A stretch of 45,438 nt of DNA from Amycolatopsis thailandensis. Lineage in GTDB: Bacteria > Actinomycetota > Actinomycetes > Mycobacteriales > Pseudonocardiaceae. Shown here one piece after another: positions 18,195 to 25,907 of this stretch (position 1 is its first letter; each line of letters starts with the position of its first letter). Where the stretch lies: positions 1-45,438 of the forward strand of contig NZ_NMQT01000064.1 in assembly GCF_002234405.1 (NCBI RefSeq). The letters are read 5' to 3'. The position numbers were made by a program, and so were the translations under genes. The notes under the pieces are model-generated. The model did no database searches, was not told where the DNA came from, and saw nothing but the letters and a program-made list of their open reading frames with translations.

Positions 18195-19613
18195 ATGACG
18201 ACCACCGAGACCCCGACACGGGCTGGACGCCGGGAATGGGTCGGGCTGGCCGTGCTGGCCCTCCCCACTTTCCTGGTCTCCCTCGACGTGTTCGTCCTCA
18301 TCCTCGCGCTGCCGAAACTGAGCCAGAGCCTCGGTGCCGACAGCACCCAGCAGCTGTGGATCATGGACGTCTACGGCTTCATGATCGCCGGGTTCATGGT
18401 CACCATGGGCACCCTCGGCGACCGCGTCGGTCGCCGGAAACTGCTGCTCATCGGCGCCACGGCGTTCGGCGCGGCCTCCGTGCTGGCGGCGTTTTCGACC
18501 AGTGCGCCGATGCTCATCGCCGCCCGCGCGATCCTCGGGATCGCCGGTGCGACACTGGCGCCGTCGACGCTCGCCCTGATCAGCAACCTGTTCCTCGACA
18601 GCCGTCAGCGTTCCCTCGCGATCGGCATCTGGGCCGGTTGCTTCACCGTCGGCGCGATCGTGGGCCCGATGGTCGGCGGTGTGCTGCTGGAGCACTTCTG
18701 GTGGGGTTCGGTGTTCCTGCTCGGCGTCCCCGCGATGGTCCTGCTGCTCGTCGTCGGCCCGAAGCTCCTGCCCGAGTACCGCAACGAGAACGCCGGTCGC
18801 CTCGACCTGACGAGTGTCGCGCTTTCGCTGGTCACGATCCTGCCCGCGGTCTACGGCATCAAGGAACTCGCCCGTGAGGGCGTCCACCCGATCCCGGTGG
18901 CCTCGCTCCTGATCGGTCTCGGCTTCGGCGCGGTTTTCGTGCGGCGCCAGCGAATCCTCGAGGACCCGCTGATCGACTTGAAGCTGTTCCGTGTCCCCGC
19001 GTTCTCGACGGCACTGGGCGGGATGTGCGCGTTCTCCATGCTGGGCGGGACGACCATGCTCTTCGTCGCGCAGTTCTTCCAGATCGTCCTGGAGCTCTCA
19101 CCGGTCGGCGCCGCGCTGGCGTTGCTGCCGGGCATGCTCGCGGCGACCGTCAGCTTCCTGGTCGCCCCGATCCTCGCCCGCCGTTTCCGGCCCGCCTCGC
19201 TCATCGCCACCGGGCTGGCGGGCGCGATCGCCGGATTCCTGCTGCTGACGCAGGTCGAGCCCGGAGCCGGTCCGGTGCTCCCGTCGATCGCGTTCGCCGT
19301 CACCTGCCTGTGCGGTGGGCCACTGGTCACCCTGGGCACGGATCTGGTCGTCGGCTCCGTGCCGCCGGAGAAGGCCGGTTCGGCGGCCTCGCTTTCGCAG
19401 ACCGGCAACGAGTTCGGCTACGCGCTGGGCATCGCGACCGTCGGGACGCTGGGCAACGCCGTCACCCGCGCTCAGCTCGCCGACGCGGTTCCCGCGCACG
19501 AGGCCTTCGCCACCGGCATGCACGCGGTGTCCGGGCTGGCCGCGCTGGTGCTGGCCGGGATCGCGTACTTCGTGCTCAGGCACCTCCGGCACGTGCGCCC
19601 AGTGGGCGCCTAG
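18195..19613 (+). CDS. MFS multidrug exporter, DHA2 (14-TM, SmvA/QacA-like)
   Basis: 472 aa with about fourteen membrane segments, as in the DHA2 drug:proton antiporters. The early segment PTFLVSLDVFVLILALPKLSQSLGADSTQQLWIMDVYGF in outline contains the characteristic D and the QLWIMDVYGF motif close to SmvA/EmrB proteins. Motif A is GTLGDRVGRRKLLLIGA near 70-86. GAIVGPMVGGVLLEHFWWG is motif C, a marker for exporters. A GAAAGGA 7 nt before the ATG at 18195 fixes the start. The likely role is export of cationic biocides or antibiotics; substrate is not determined. No adjacent TetR gene is seen. Confidence 0.9.
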   Translation: MTTTETPTRAGRREWVGLAVLALPTFLVSLDVFVLILALPKLSQSLGADSTQQLWIMDVYGFMIAGFMVTMGTLGDRVGRRKLLLIGATAFGAASVLAAFSTSAPMLIAARAILGIAGATLAPSTLALISNLFLDSRQRSLAIGIWAGCFTVGAIVGPMVGGVLLEHFWWGSVFLLGVPAMVLLLVVGPKLLPEYRNENAGRLDLTSVALSLVTILPAVYGIKELAREGVHPIPVASLLIGLGFGAVFVRRQRILEDPLIDLKLFRVPAFSTALGGMCAFSMLGGTTMLFVAQFFQIVLELSPVGAALALLPGMLAATVSFLVAPILARRFRPASLIATGLAGAIAGFLLLTQVEPGAGPVLPSIAFAVTCLCGGPLVTLGTDLVVGSVPPEKAGSAASLSQTGNEFGYALGIATVGTLGNAVTRAQLADAVPAHEAFATGMHAVSGLAALVLAGIAYFVLRHLRHVRPVGA

Positions 19614-19621
19614 GACAGGGC

Positions 19622-20284
19622 CTAGCCGAAGAAGCCCCGCCGCGGATACTTGATGATCAGCGCTCCCCCGTGCACGCGCCCGGTGATGACGAACCGGGGT
19701 GTGCCGGGGCGGCCGTTCGACTGGGTCCGGTCGTCGAGGTTGCCGAACTTGATGTCGGTGATCGAGTTGGTGTCGACGGCGGCGTTCTCGGGGATGGTGA
19801 TCTCCACCGGGCCCCATTTGGCCTGGAGGTCGATGTGCACCACCGGGTACCTGATCTCGGCCTGGGAGAAGTCCAGTTTCGTGGCGCCGTACTTGTTGCG
19901 GACCACCATCGACTCCGGGACCAGCCAGTTCCCGTTGCGCTGCAACGCCGAGTACTTGCCGTTGAGCTCCATGACCTGCCCGGACGACCGGGCGTAGGCC
20001 TGCGGCCCCGGCGGCGCCCACGGGTTCTGCTGCTGCCGCGGCACCATTCCCGCTTCGGGATGCACCAGGCCCGGCAGGTCCGTGAGCACCGCGTTCAGCT
20101 CACCGCGGGTTTTCGAAGCGAGGGCGCGGTCGGTCCGCTCGGTGAACTCGTCGAGGTTCAGCATCCCGAGGCCGATCGCCTTCTGCAGCACTTCGACGAC
20201 GTGTTCGCGTTCCGCGTCGGAGACCCGGATGTCCCGTCCGGTCAACGGCTTGGTTTCGGTCGTCGGCTGCTCTTCCTCGCCCAT
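19622..20284 (-). CDS. DUF1707 domain protein
   Basis: 220 aa. The DUF1707 domain covers about residues 15-70: RDIRVSDAEREHVVEVLQKA, LNLDEFTERTDRALASKTRGELNAVLTDLPGL. A Pro/Gln linker follows (about 75-95). The C-terminal ~115 residues form beta strands (YPVVHIDLQAKWGPVEITIP, NSITDIKFGNLDDR, PRFVITGRVHGGALIIKYPRRGFFG), like the DUF2154/LiaF-type beta domain often attached to DUF1707. Function is unknown; such proteins are common in actinobacteria. The minus strand shows TACCAT, 7 nt, then ATG, so it is probably leaderless. It converges on the MFS gene with only 8 nt between stops. Confidence 0.88.
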   Translation of the reverse strand: MGEEEQPTTETKPLTGRDIRVSDAEREHVVEVLQKAIGLGMLNLDEFTERTDRALASKTRGELNAVLTDLPGLVHPEAGMVPRQQQNPWAPPGPQAYARSSGQVMELNGKYSALQRNGNWLVPESMVVRNKYGATKLDFSQAEIRYPVVHIDLQAKWGPVEITIPENAAVDTNSITDIKFGNLDDRTQSNGRPGTPRFVITGRVHGGALIIKYPRRGFFG

Positions 20285-20291
20285 GCCTGGA

Positions 20292-20297
20292 ATGGTA
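20292..20297 (-). promoter_or_regulatory. -10 element of the leaderless DUF1707 gene
   Basis: Minus strand TACCAT followed by 7 nt and ATG at 20284. The divergent lipoprotein gene begins about 35 nt to the right, so its promoter must overlap this one. Confidence 0.5.
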
Positions 20298-20332
20298 GAA
20301 CCGGATCTCACGCGCGAGATCGGGGAAATACC

Positions 20333-21400
20333 CTGAACAGACCCGCATTTCTCCCCTGTGCCGCCGTACTGGCGGCTGTCCTCCTGCTGGCCGGATGCTC
20401 CGACGCGACCCCGCAACCCGCGCCCGCTCCGGTGCCGACACCGCCGCCACCGTCGAAACTCGAAGGCATACCGGTGGACTACATCGGATTCCGCCTGGTC
20501 ATGGCGACGTCACCGCCGTCGATGCTCGATCCGGCCACCGGAGCCACGACGCCGCTTCCGGGTGCCCCGGCCGGTGACCGCGTCAACGACGTCGTCCGCG
20601 TCGGCAAGTTCCCGGTCGTGCTGTCGGCCGCCCGCTGCGGGCCGTCGTGCGTGGAGCCGTCCGAGGTGCTCGCCTACGGGGACCCGAAGAACCAGCCGTG
20701 GAAGCTGGGCAAGGCCCGCAGTGTGGCCCCGTCGGCCGACGAGACCGGCGTGTGGCTGATCCGCGACGACGGCAACGACCTCTGCCGCCTTCAGTTCGTC
20801 TCGCTGCTCGGCGCCGAACGTGACCGCGGCCGTCCGGCGAGCTGCACGACGGCGGTGCGCCAGGAGGTGCCGCAAGGCTTGCTGATCACGGTGAACGCCG
20901 GGACGGCGACCGCCGAGGACGTGCTGATCGACCCCGCCACCGGCCGCGCCGTGCACCAGTTCCCCCGCATCCTCGCGATCACCAAGGAGCGGATGCTGCT
21001 CGCCGAACTGACCGAGTTCTCCGTGTTCGACCTCCGGAACAACCAGCGCACACCGGTCCGGTGGCCGGTGGCCAACGGCAAGCCGGGGCAGGTGGTGCCG
21101 AGCCGTGACGGGTACAAGGTGGCCGTTCTGTTCGGCGACCCCGCCTGGGCGGGGACGAGCACGCAGACAGCCGACCTCTGGGTGCTCGCGCTCGACACCC
21201 TGACCTGGACGCGCGCGCCGTCGATGCCGATCGCGACCCCGCTCAAACAGGTCGCTGTCGAGTGGAGCGAGGACGGCGAACTGGTGCTCGTCACCGACGT
21301 GGTCGCGAGCTGGCGGCTCGACCAGCCACAGTGGACGATCGTCAAAACGCCGCTGCCCGCCGAGCGGAACCCGGCGGCGGTCACCGTCGCCCAGGGCTGA
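20333..21400 (+). CDS. Lipoprotein of unknown function, apparent CTG start
   Basis: 355 aa if read from CTG at 20333, giving MNRPAFLPCAAVLAAVLLLAG then Cys, a lipoprotein signal with lipobox LLAGC at about 19-23. A Pro/Ala-rich tether follows (about 27-42). The mature part looks like a beta-propeller: repeated strands such as ADETGVWLIRDDG, VSLLGAERD, VEWSEDGELVLVTDVV. No ATG, GTG or TTG in this frame precedes the lipobox within a reasonable distance; the first downstream GTG would remove the signal. GGGGA at 20322-20326, 6 nt before the CTG, supports it. It is convergent with the response-regulator gene, with one base between stops. Confidence 0.7.
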   Translation: MNRPAFLPCAAVLAAVLLLAGCSDATPQPAPAPVPTPPPPSKLEGIPVDYIGFRLVMATSPPSMLDPATGATTPLPGAPAGDRVNDVVRVGKFPVVLSAARCGPSCVEPSEVLAYGDPKNQPWKLGKARSVAPSADETGVWLIRDDGNDLCRLQFVSLLGAERDRGRPASCTTAVRQEVPQGLLITVNAGTATAEDVLIDPATGRAVHQFPRILAITKERMLLAELTEFSVFDLRNNQRTPVRWPVANGKPGQVVPSRDGYKVAVLFGDPAWAGTSTQTADLWVLALDTLTWTRAPSMPIATPLKQVAVEWSEDGELVLVTDVVASWRLDQPQWTIVKTPLPAERNPAAVTVAQG

Positions 21401-21401
21401 A

Positions 21402-22061
21402 CTACTCGGCGTCGAGCCCGTGCTCGATGGCGTAGCGGGCGAGCTCGACCCGGTTGTGCAGCTGGAGTTTCCGCAGCGTCGACTGGACGTGGTTCTCCAC
21501 CGTCCGGTGCGAGAGCACGAGTTTTTCGGCGATCTGCCGTGCCGTCATCCCCTTGGCGACCAGGCGCAGGACGTCGGTCTCGCGTTCGGTCAGCCGCGGC
21601 GGCGCGGGGCCGTCGTCCGGCGCGTCGGCCATGCGGCGGTATTCGCCGAGGACGAGCCCGGCGAGTCCGGCGGTGAACACCGGATCCCCCGCCGCCGTCC
21701 GCTTGACCGCGTCCACCAGCTCGCTCGCCGAAGCCGACTTGACCAGATAACCGGACGCCCCGGCCTTGACCGCCTCCAGGACGTCGCTGTGCTCGCCGCT
21801 CGCGGACAGCACCAGCACCTTGGTCGACGGCAGCTCCGAAGTGATCTCGCGGGTGGCGTCGACGCCGGACGTCTCGCCGAGGTTGAGGTCCATCAGCACG
21901 ACGTCCGGTTTGACCGTGCGCGCGATCCGCACCGCGGCGGGCGCGTCCGGCGCGGTGGCCCGCACGTCGAAACCGTGTTCGGCCAGGTCACGGGCGACCC
22001 CGTCCCGCCACATCGGGTGGTCGTCGACCACCATCACCGAAACACCGGGCGCGTCGGTCAT
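21402..22061 (-). CDS. MacR-like response regulator (NarL/LuxR family)
   Basis: 219 aa from ATG 22061, which follows GAGGGGAAAG. The receiver domain (about 1-120) has the acidic pair in VVDDHPMWRDG, the phospho-acceptor Asp in VLMDLNLG near residue 53, the Ser switch in VLSASG and the Lys in YLVKSAS. The LuxR-type HTH (about 150-215) reads LTERETDVLRLVAKGMTARQIAEKL with the recognition helix SHRTVENHVQSTLRKL. Its start overlaps the kinase stop by 4 nt (ATGA at 22061-22058), so it is coupled to the MacS-like kinase. MacRS systems in streptomycetes influence development and antibiotic output. Confidence 0.92.
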   Translation of the reverse strand: MTDAPGVSVMVVDDHPMWRDGVARDLAEHGFDVRATAPDAPAAVRIARTVKPDVVLMDLNLGETSGVDATREITSELPSTKVLVLSASGEHSDVLEAVKAGASGYLVKSASASELVDAVKRTAAGDPVFTAGLAGLVLGEYRRMADAPDDGPAPPRLTERETDVLRLVAKGMTARQIAEKLVLSHRTVENHVQSTLRKLQLHNRVELARYAIEHGLDAE

Positions 22062-23224
22062 CGCTTTCCCCTCGCCGCCACTGGAACCTTGACTTCCCAT
22101 TCGGTGCCCTGGCCGGGCGCGGTGTCCAGGGCGACGCTTCCGCCCAGATCCCGCACGCGCCCCTTGATGGACTCCGCGATACCTAGATGTCCCTCGGCCG
22201 CCGCTCGTTCCAGCACACCCCGCTCGATTCCCGGGCCGTCGTCGCGGACGCTGACCACGACCTCGGTGCCGAGGTCCTCCAGCAGCACCCAGGCACGCGC
22301 CTCTTCGCCCGCGTGCTTCTCGACGTTCAGCAGTGCCTCGCGCGCCACCGCGACCAGCTCCGCGGTCACGTGCTCGGGCAGCTGCACCTCGCCGGCGGGC
22401 GTCGAGACCTGCACCGAAGGCGTCGCGAGCAGTTGCAGCGCGGACCGCAGGTCGGTGGTCCCGTTCTCGCTCGGATGCGTGGGCTCGGTGGTGACCAGCG
22501 CCCGCAGCGCGATCTCCTGCTCACCGGCCAGTTTCGCCAGTTCGGCGGCCTCCCCGCCGAATTCGGCGCCGCGTTTGCGCACCCGCGCGAGCACCTGGAG
22601 GACGCTGTCGTGGATCGAGCGGGCGAGCCGCTCCCGTTCGGCCGTCGCGGCCTCCATGCGCAACGCCCTGGTCAGCGCGTCCGCGGACCGCCGGGCCATG
22701 GTCGCGGCCAGCCCGATCACGAACCCGCTCGCGGTCAGCAGGAAACCGTCCCGCGCGACGTCGACGTCGAACCGCCAGCGCACCAGCCCGGTGACCACCG
22801 AGACCACCAGCCCGGCGAGCACCCCGCCGACAGCGCCGAACCGCGTCCCGGCCGCCGCGGGCGGGACCGCCGCCCACACCGTCGTGATGAGCGGGGTGTT
22901 GGCGTCGAACTGCGTGGCGGTCAGGATCCACGCCGAGGTGAACATGAGGACGACGGTCAGCACGAGATCGACGCCGACCAGCCACGGCCAGCGGGTCGAC
23001 GGCCGCGCGTAGAACAAGCTGCTGAGCACCGTCCACACCGTCATCACGCCGAACGACGTCCACGCGAGCCACTTGTTCGTATAGCCGTCGTAGTGGACGA
23101 CGAACGAGCCCAGCGCGAAGAGCAGCGTCGTCACGCGAAGCACGATCACGCCGCGCCACAGCGGAGTGGCGGGGTCCCGGGTGCCGAGCGCCGAAACCGC
23201 TCGCCAGAGCGGGGTGTCCGTCAT
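22058..23224 (-). CDS. MacS-like sensor histidine kinase (DUF5931 sensor)
   Basis: 388 aa. The N-terminus TPLWRAVSALGTR...LWRGVIVLRVTTLLFAL and about six hydrophobic segments through residue ~175 match the MacS-type sensor domain. A coiled region (TRALRMEAATAERERLA) leads to the HisKA_3 phosphorylation helix RSIHDSVLQVLARV near residue 205. The ATPase has AREALLNVEKHAG (N box), VRDDGPGIERG (G1) and GHLGIAESIKGR (G2). Membrane-bound; it should phosphorylate the adjacent response regulator. Start ATG at 23224 overlaps the stop of the AI-2E-family gene by 4 nt, so three genes form a coupled operon. Confidence 0.92.
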   Translation of the reverse strand: MTDTPLWRAVSALGTRDPATPLWRGVIVLRVTTLLFALGSFVVHYDGYTNKWLAWTSFGVMTVWTVLSSLFYARPSTRWPWLVGVDLVLTVVLMFTSAWILTATQFDANTPLITTVWAAVPPAAAGTRFGAVGGVLAGLVVSVVTGLVRWRFDVDVARDGFLLTASGFVIGLAATMARRSADALTRALRMEAATAERERLARSIHDSVLQVLARVRKRGAEFGGEAAELAKLAGEQEIALRALVTTEPTHPSENGTTDLRSALQLLATPSVQVSTPAGEVQLPEHVTAELVAVAREALLNVEKHAGEEARAWVLLEDLGTEVVVSVRDDGPGIERGVLERAAAEGHLGIAESIKGRVRDLGGSVALDTAPGQGTEWEVKVPVAARGKR

Positions 23225-24423
23225 GACTTGGCTTCGGACTCTTCCTCTTCACCGGGATCGTTCGGTGTCGCCGCCTGATCCCGCAGGACGTCGATCTCCG
23301 CCGGGTCGGGATCGTGTTCGTGCAGCAGCGACCGGATGCCGGCGTTGAGCACGGCGAGCAGTGGCACCGACAGCAGCGCGCCGGCGATCCCGGCGGCGAC
23401 GAGACCGGCGGTGATCGCGAGCACCACGGCGAGCGGGTGCAGCTTCACCGCGCGGCCCAGCAGGATCGGCTGCAGCACGTGGCTCTCCAGCTGCATGACG
23501 CCGATGACGATGGCCAGCACGATCAGCGCGCCGACGACGCCCTTCGTCACCAGGGCGATCAGCACCGCGACCGCGCCCGCGATCACGGCGCCGATGATCG
23601 GGATGAAGGCGCCGAGGAAGACCAGCGTCGCCAGCGGGATCACCAGCGGCACCCCGACGATCGCCAGCCCGATGCCGATGCCGACCGCGTCGACGACGGC
23701 CACCGCCGCCGTCGCGCGCACATAGCTGACCAGCGAAGCGAACCCTCGCCGCCCGGCGACGTCGACCCGGTTGCGCACCCGCCCCGGCACACCGCGGACG
23801 AGGAACGACCAGATCTGGTCGCCGCCGGAGAGGAAGAAGATGAGGATGAACAGCGTCAGGATGAAGCCGGTGACGATCTCGCCGACCGTGCCCGCCGTGG
23901 TGAGCGCGGTGGTGGTGATCGACGCCTGGTTGTTCTGCAGGAAGCTGATCGCCTGGTTGATGAACTCCTGGATCTGTTCCTGACGCAGGTGCAGCGGCCC
24001 GTCGATGAGCCAGCTCTTGATCTGGTTGAGGCTCTCCGTCAGCTGCTTCTGCAGTTCCGGCAGGCCGGAGGAGAACTGCGCGACGACGAACGTCAGCAGC
24101 CCGCCCAGCACCGCGAGCCCGGCGATCAGCACTATCCCGGCCGCGAGCCCGCGCGGGAACTTGATCGCCGTCAGCTTGGAGACCGCGGGCGCGAGCAGCG
24201 CCGCGAGCAGCAGCGCGATCGACAGCGGGATCACGACCACCGACAGGTAGCCGATCAGGAACACGATCACGTAGAGCGCGGCGATCACCACGATGAAGCG
24301 CCATGACAACGCCGCGCCGATCCGCAAGCCGCGCGGCACCAGGCTGGTGACGTCTTCGGTGGACTCGGAGAGGAACGGGTTCGACGGGTCGAATTCCTTC
24401 TGCTTGCGCTGGGGCTCGCTCAC
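23221..24423 (-). CDS. AI-2E family transporter (UPF0118/TqsA-like permease)
   Basis: 400 aa from GTG 24423. A soluble N-terminus is followed by paired helices FIVVIAALYVIVFLIGYLSVVVIPLSIALLLAALLAP. A central extracytoplasmic amphipathic region (LQKQLTESLNQIKSWLIDGP) follows, then VTGFILTLFILIFFLSGGDQIW, and the C-terminal cluster with LGAFIPIIGAVIAGAVAVLIAL and ESHVLQPILLGRAVKLHPLAVVLAI, all marks of the AI-2E exporter family. Few members really carry AI-2; sodium/proton antiport and general export have been reported. TACGGT, 6 nt, then GTG indicates a leaderless start. It is the first gene of the coupled operon with the MacS/MacR pair. Confidence 0.9.
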   Translation of the reverse strand: MSEPQRKQKEFDPSNPFLSESTEDVTSLVPRGLRIGAALSWRFIVVIAALYVIVFLIGYLSVVVIPLSIALLLAALLAPAVSKLTAIKFPRGLAAGIVLIAGLAVLGGLLTFVVAQFSSGLPELQKQLTESLNQIKSWLIDGPLHLRQEQIQEFINQAISFLQNNQASITTTALTTAGTVGEIVTGFILTLFILIFFLSGGDQIWSFLVRGVPGRVRNRVDVAGRRGFASLVSYVRATAAVAVVDAVGIGIGLAIVGVPLVIPLATLVFLGAFIPIIGAVIAGAVAVLIALVTKGVVGALIVLAIVIGVMQLESHVLQPILLGRAVKLHPLAVVLAITAGLVAAGIAGALLSVPLLAVLNAGIRSLLHEHDPDPAEIDVLRDQAATPNDPGEEEESEAKS

Positions 24424-24429
24424 GCGCTC

Positions 24430-24435
24430 ACCGTA
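24430..24435 (-). promoter_or_regulatory. -10 element of the AI-2E/MacS/MacR operon
   Basis: Minus strand TACGGT followed by 6 nt and the GTG at 24423, consistent with a leaderless operon promoter. Confidence 0.5.
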
Positions 24436-24582
24436 TCGGTCCGAGACGACGTTCTTGAACATTCCGGGCGACGCGCACGGTCGAATTCGCCCGATGCGAC
24501 GCTTGACACATCTGCCGGCGATCGACCCTGGAGTAACCAGGTCTCGCCTGGCGTGATCACTGATCGTGATTTCGGGCTACAC

Positions 24583-24599
24583 CGTGTGTTCTTCACACG
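24583..24599. promoter_or_regulatory. Inverted repeat in the gap before the secreted-protein pair
   Basis: CGTGTG (24583-24588) and CACACG (24594-24599) flank 5 nt. GTGATCAC nearby (24553-24560) is also self-complementary. Either could be a regulator site for the secreted-protein gene at 24701. Confidence 0.3.
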
Positions 24600-24700
24600 A
24601 TCGTGCCATCAAGGCGCTCCTGGCTCGCTTTGGCCTTCCGCCCTTTGCTTACCTCGGTCACGCAACCGATGAACGGAACACCGAAGCGACAGGAGACCGA

Positions 24701-25714
24701 GTGACGAACGCGGCGAAGAACGAGGGGCGGGGCGCGGCGCGCTTCGGCCGTCTCGCTTCGCGTGCGCTGTTCGTCCTCGGCGGCGCCGTCGCCGGTTCCG
24801 CCGCCGCGTGGGCCGTTTCCGGCGCCACCGCCGCCGCGGACATCGCCCCGGTGGTCTCCGCTCCCGACACGAGCGTCACCCCGGTCACCGACGCCACCAC
24901 GGCAGGTCTTTCCGACGTTTCCCGTGGCGCTTCGAAGTTCACCGGCGACGTCGCCGGCGCGGTGTGCGGCGAGAACCACCAGGACGCCACCACGTGGTCG
25001 ATGCCGGAAGGGTCCAAGACCTCCCCGGCGAAGCGTCACTGCGGCGGCGAGATCCGCGCCGACGAGCACGAGGTCTCCACCCGGGTCAGCGACGCTGTCA
25101 CCGACTTCGCCGACAACTCGGTCGTCACCCCGGTCAAGCGGACACTCGGCGCCGTCGAGCACATCGTCCGCAAGCCGCAGGACACCCGCCAGGTGCTGGA
25201 CGAGACCTTCGCCCCGGCACCCGACTTCGGCGGCAAGGTCTGGGACCTCCTCGACCAGCACGGCCACGGCGACCTCGTCCCGGACCTTCCGGTCGGCGGC
25301 GCTCCGGTCGACCCGAAGTCCCCGCTGGACACCATCGGCGCCGGCGACCAGGTCACCGACTTCGCCGCACTGGCGACGACGCAGTTCCCCGCTTCTTCCG
25401 AGACCGTCCTTCCCATGCCGGCCCTCGTGCAGCAGCACGGCGTGTTCGACCAGGACCAGGACTCTCCTTCCCGTGACGGACACCGCGGCGACTTCCCGCG
25501 TCCGCTCACCCCGGCGCCGCTTCCCGTCGCGCCGTCCATCCCGACTGTCCCCGGTAGCGGCAACGCTCCCGGTGGTCACCTCGACGGCCTGACCCACGGC
25601 GTTCCCGCCTGGCTCGTCGCCGCCGTCGAGCGTTCCCTGACCGGCTACACGCTGGCAGGCACGCGGTACATGCCGCTCACCCCGGGCTCGCAGCCCGGCG
25701 TCACTCCTGACTGA
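24701..25714 (+). CDS. Secreted protein of unknown function, partner of the chaplin-like protein
   Basis: 337 aa from GTG 24701, with AGGAG 5 nt before it. A signal peptide (FGRLASRALFVLGGAVAGSAAAWAVSGATAAA) ends near residue 45. The mature protein has two Cys about 35 residues apart (VCGENHQDA and HCGGEIRAD), likely a disulfide. A helical or extended middle follows (VSTRVSDAVTDFADNSVVTPVKRTLGAVEHIV), then a Pro-rich tail (LTPAPLPVAPSIPTVPGSG). It ends with a tyrosine/threonine-rich C-terminus. I do not recognise a named family. The chaplin-like gene follows 193 nt downstream on the same strand, so the two may build the same surface structure (inference). Confidence 0.72.
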   Translation: MTNAAKNEGRGAARFGRLASRALFVLGGAVAGSAAAWAVSGATAAADIAPVVSAPDTSVTPVTDATTAGLSDVSRGASKFTGDVAGAVCGENHQDATTWSMPEGSKTSPAKRHCGGEIRADEHEVSTRVSDAVTDFADNSVVTPVKRTLGAVEHIVRKPQDTRQVLDETFAPAPDFGGKVWDLLDQHGHGDLVPDLPVGGAPVDPKSPLDTIGAGDQVTDFAALATTQFPASSETVLPMPALVQQHGVFDQDQDSPSRDGHRGDFPRPLTPAPLPVAPSIPTVPGSGNAPGGHLDGLTHGVPAWLVAAVERSLTGYTLAGTRYMPLTPGSQPGVTPD

Positions 25715-25843
25715 ACACCTCCCTCCGCGGGGTAGCCGACGCGCCCTGAGCCTCCCGATTCCGGGTCGCTTTCGCGTCCGCTCCTGATCCCCGCGAAACG
25801 GCGGTGCGCTTTTGTGCGCCCGCAGCCAGTTCCACCCCCCTCT

Positions 25844-25863
25844 GGTGCTCGTTCGAGAGCACC
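25844..25863 (+). promoter_or_regulatory. Stem-loop in the 5' leader of the chaplin-like gene
   Basis: GGTGCTC (25844-25850) and GAGCACC (25857-25863) form a 7-bp stem with loop GTTCGA. It lies 44 nt before the ATG at 25908 and could affect mRNA stability or act as an operator. Confidence 0.4.
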
Positions 25864-25907
25864 TCCTCAAACCCGAAAGGGAACCCGAAATGAAGGAGAA
25901 CAACCCC

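Noticed and set aside
15915..18887. 990-codon minus-strand frame opposite ptsI, cadD-like and MFS genes
   Set aside because: Antisense to three well-supported genes and composed of Arg/Gly/Asp/Glu low complexity.
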